Program-made: the position numbers and the translations under genes
Notes under the pieces: generated by a model
Databases searched by the model: none
The model's input: the letters and a program-made list of their open reading frames with translations, nothing else
What the model was told of the DNA's origin: nothing
Part shown: positions 63,410-64,000 of the stretch, piece by piece
How the letters are laid out: the number at the start of each line of letters is the position of its first letter
Position numbering within the stretch: position 1 is the stretch's first letter
From: Acinetobacter sp. SAAs474
GTDB lineage: Bacteria > Pseudomonadota > Gammaproteobacteria > Pseudomonadales > Moraxellaceae
Direction of reading: 5' to 3'
NCBI RefSeq assembly: GCF_032823475.1
Contig: NZ_CP127915.1
Span: 2,356,001 to 2,420,000, forward strand
DNA length: 64,000 nucleotides

Positions 63410-64000
63410 CTATGTAAGTAATCCTGTTTCTATTTTATCTGTCATAATTCGTATGAATGAATGATTACTAGCCAAAAGCTCATCCCACATATCGAGACAG
63501 TAACTTAGTATTTCTTCATTTTCATCATTTTCTGCTTGATCATACAGTTGCTGAATGACTCTCGTTATAGCATCTGTATCTAAATTATTCATTAATTCTT
63601 GAGTTTTTAACTTAAGAATATTTTGGATCATAATCATAATGAGATCACTAAATTGAGCCATTGTCGGGCTTTCTTCTATAGAGTGTAAGACAATATAAAC
63701 ATTATGATTTAATGCTTTTGAATGGACATAAATTTCAAAAAATTCCCTGGCATATTTTTTTGACCAAAATTTTTGACCGAAAAATCTTCTCATTTTTTTC
63801 AGAATATCTTCATTTTCTAAATTGACTAATATTTCAAAGATAGCTTTTAACTTTGAATGGTCAAAACCTTTAGTATCATCTCCCAATAGTTGATTTATGA
63901 CAGAAGCATATCCCAAAAGGCTTTCTACATTTTTGGATTCAAGTCCTAGTTGAAGTTCTGTCTCAAATAAATCATTGAATAGCCATCGAGCAATGACTTG
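63410..64000 (-). CDS. C-terminal part of a large unknown protein, start outside window
   Basis: The frame is open to the window edge (..QVIARWLFNDLFETELQLGL..), so at least 196 C-terminal residues are seen. They are mainly helical, rich in Asn, Glu and Leu, with helix pairs such as LKAIFEILVNLENEDILKKM and MIMIQNILKLKTQELMNNLD that resemble helical-repeat C-termini of large ATP-binding proteins. There is no catalytic motif in this part and the family is not recognised. It is convergent with the Septu-like operon and may be a neighbouring defence-island gene. Confidence 0.55.
   Translation of the reverse strand, partial: QVIARWLFNDLFETELQLGLESKNVESLLGYASVINQLLGDDTKGFDHSKLKAIFEILVNLENEDILKKMRRFFGQKFWSKKYAREFFEIYVHSKALNHNVYIVLHSIEESPTMAQFSDLIMIMIQNILKLKTQELMNNLDTDAITRVIQQLYDQAENDENEEILSYCLDMWDELLASNHSFIRIMTDKIETGLLT

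Overview
The window reads as a stretch of an Acinetobacter chromosome. It is AT-rich, and it carries a two-component 4-hydroxyphenylacetate hydroxylase whose C1/C2 subunits closely resemble the Acinetobacter enzyme. It also has hpa meta-cleavage genes, AAHS/MHS aromatic-acid transporters, IS5- and IS3-type insertion sequences, and an XerC/XerD (pdif-like) repeat of the kind seen in this genus. No rRNA, tRNA or CRISPR array was seen. Family names come from reading motifs and from memory of the families; no database search was run.

Layout. (1) 1-10.3 kb: right end of a contractile-tail (myovirus-type) prophage. It holds a baseplate hub (partial), Gp138-type spike, gp25-like wedge, baseplate J, DUF2612 protein, tail fibre, a large beta-helix tailspike, lysis genes, and a P4-type integrase next to the 3' remnant of ybaK/ebsC, the likely integration target. 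(2) 10.8-20.3 kb: decaying accessory DNA with a small unknown gene, an internally deleted IS5-type element, a LysR regulator, an MFS transporter, a run of broken genes, an intact amidase, and a VOC/glyoxalase pseudogene cut by a full-length IS5-type copy. (3) 20.8-34.8 kb: the homoprotocatechuate/4-hydroxyphenylacetate island. The ring-cleavage operon hpaG1-G2-E-D-F-H-I plus a succinate-semialdehyde-type dehydrogenase is followed by an MHS transporter, HPA hydroxylase C2 and C1, the MarR repressor HpaR and a convergent MFS exporter. Palindromic TTAA-rich boxes lie at three of these promoters. (4) 35-40 kb: an orphan LuxR-type response regulator, an ABC-ATPase stump, a frameshifted LLM flavin monooxygenase, a DszC/SfnB-like flavoenzyme and a second P4-type integrase.

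(5) 40.4-46.2 kb: glutathione reductase, a rearrangement joint between truncated fadD and truncated aminoglycoside-phosphotransferase-like genes, an SDR, a DUF1826 protein and an outer-membrane beta-barrel. (6) 46.5-57.5 kb: an IclR-controlled catabolic cluster not recognised as a described pathway. It has an AAHS transporter, AroE-like dehydrogenase, TIM-barrel isomerase/dehydratase-like protein, two KstD-like FAD dehydrogenases, a NIPSNAP protein, an aldo/keto reductase and a broken Gfo/Idh/MocA gene. The same 15-bp palindrome (TGGAACA-N-TGTTCCA) occurs at both ends. (7) 57.6-64 kb: a mobile/defence segment. A 2.2-kb piece is bracketed by two copies of a pdif-like repeat and holds a truncated HEPN-like gene, an IS3 element and small plasmid-type genes. 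It is followed by a very AT-rich two-gene operon, an ABC-type ATPase with a long N-terminal domain plus an HNH nuclease, which is a Septu-like (PtuA/PtuB) candidate defence system. The window ends inside a large unknown gene.

How the parts work together. The hydroxylase reductase (C1) and oxygenase (C2) would convert imported 4-hydroxyphenylacetate to homoprotocatechuate. HpaD then cleaves the ring, and HpaE, HpaF, HpaG, HpaH and HpaI lead to pyruvate and succinate semialdehyde. The last dehydrogenase makes succinate. HpaR most likely represses the set. The amidase at 17.8 kb might supply the acid from an amide, which is inference only.
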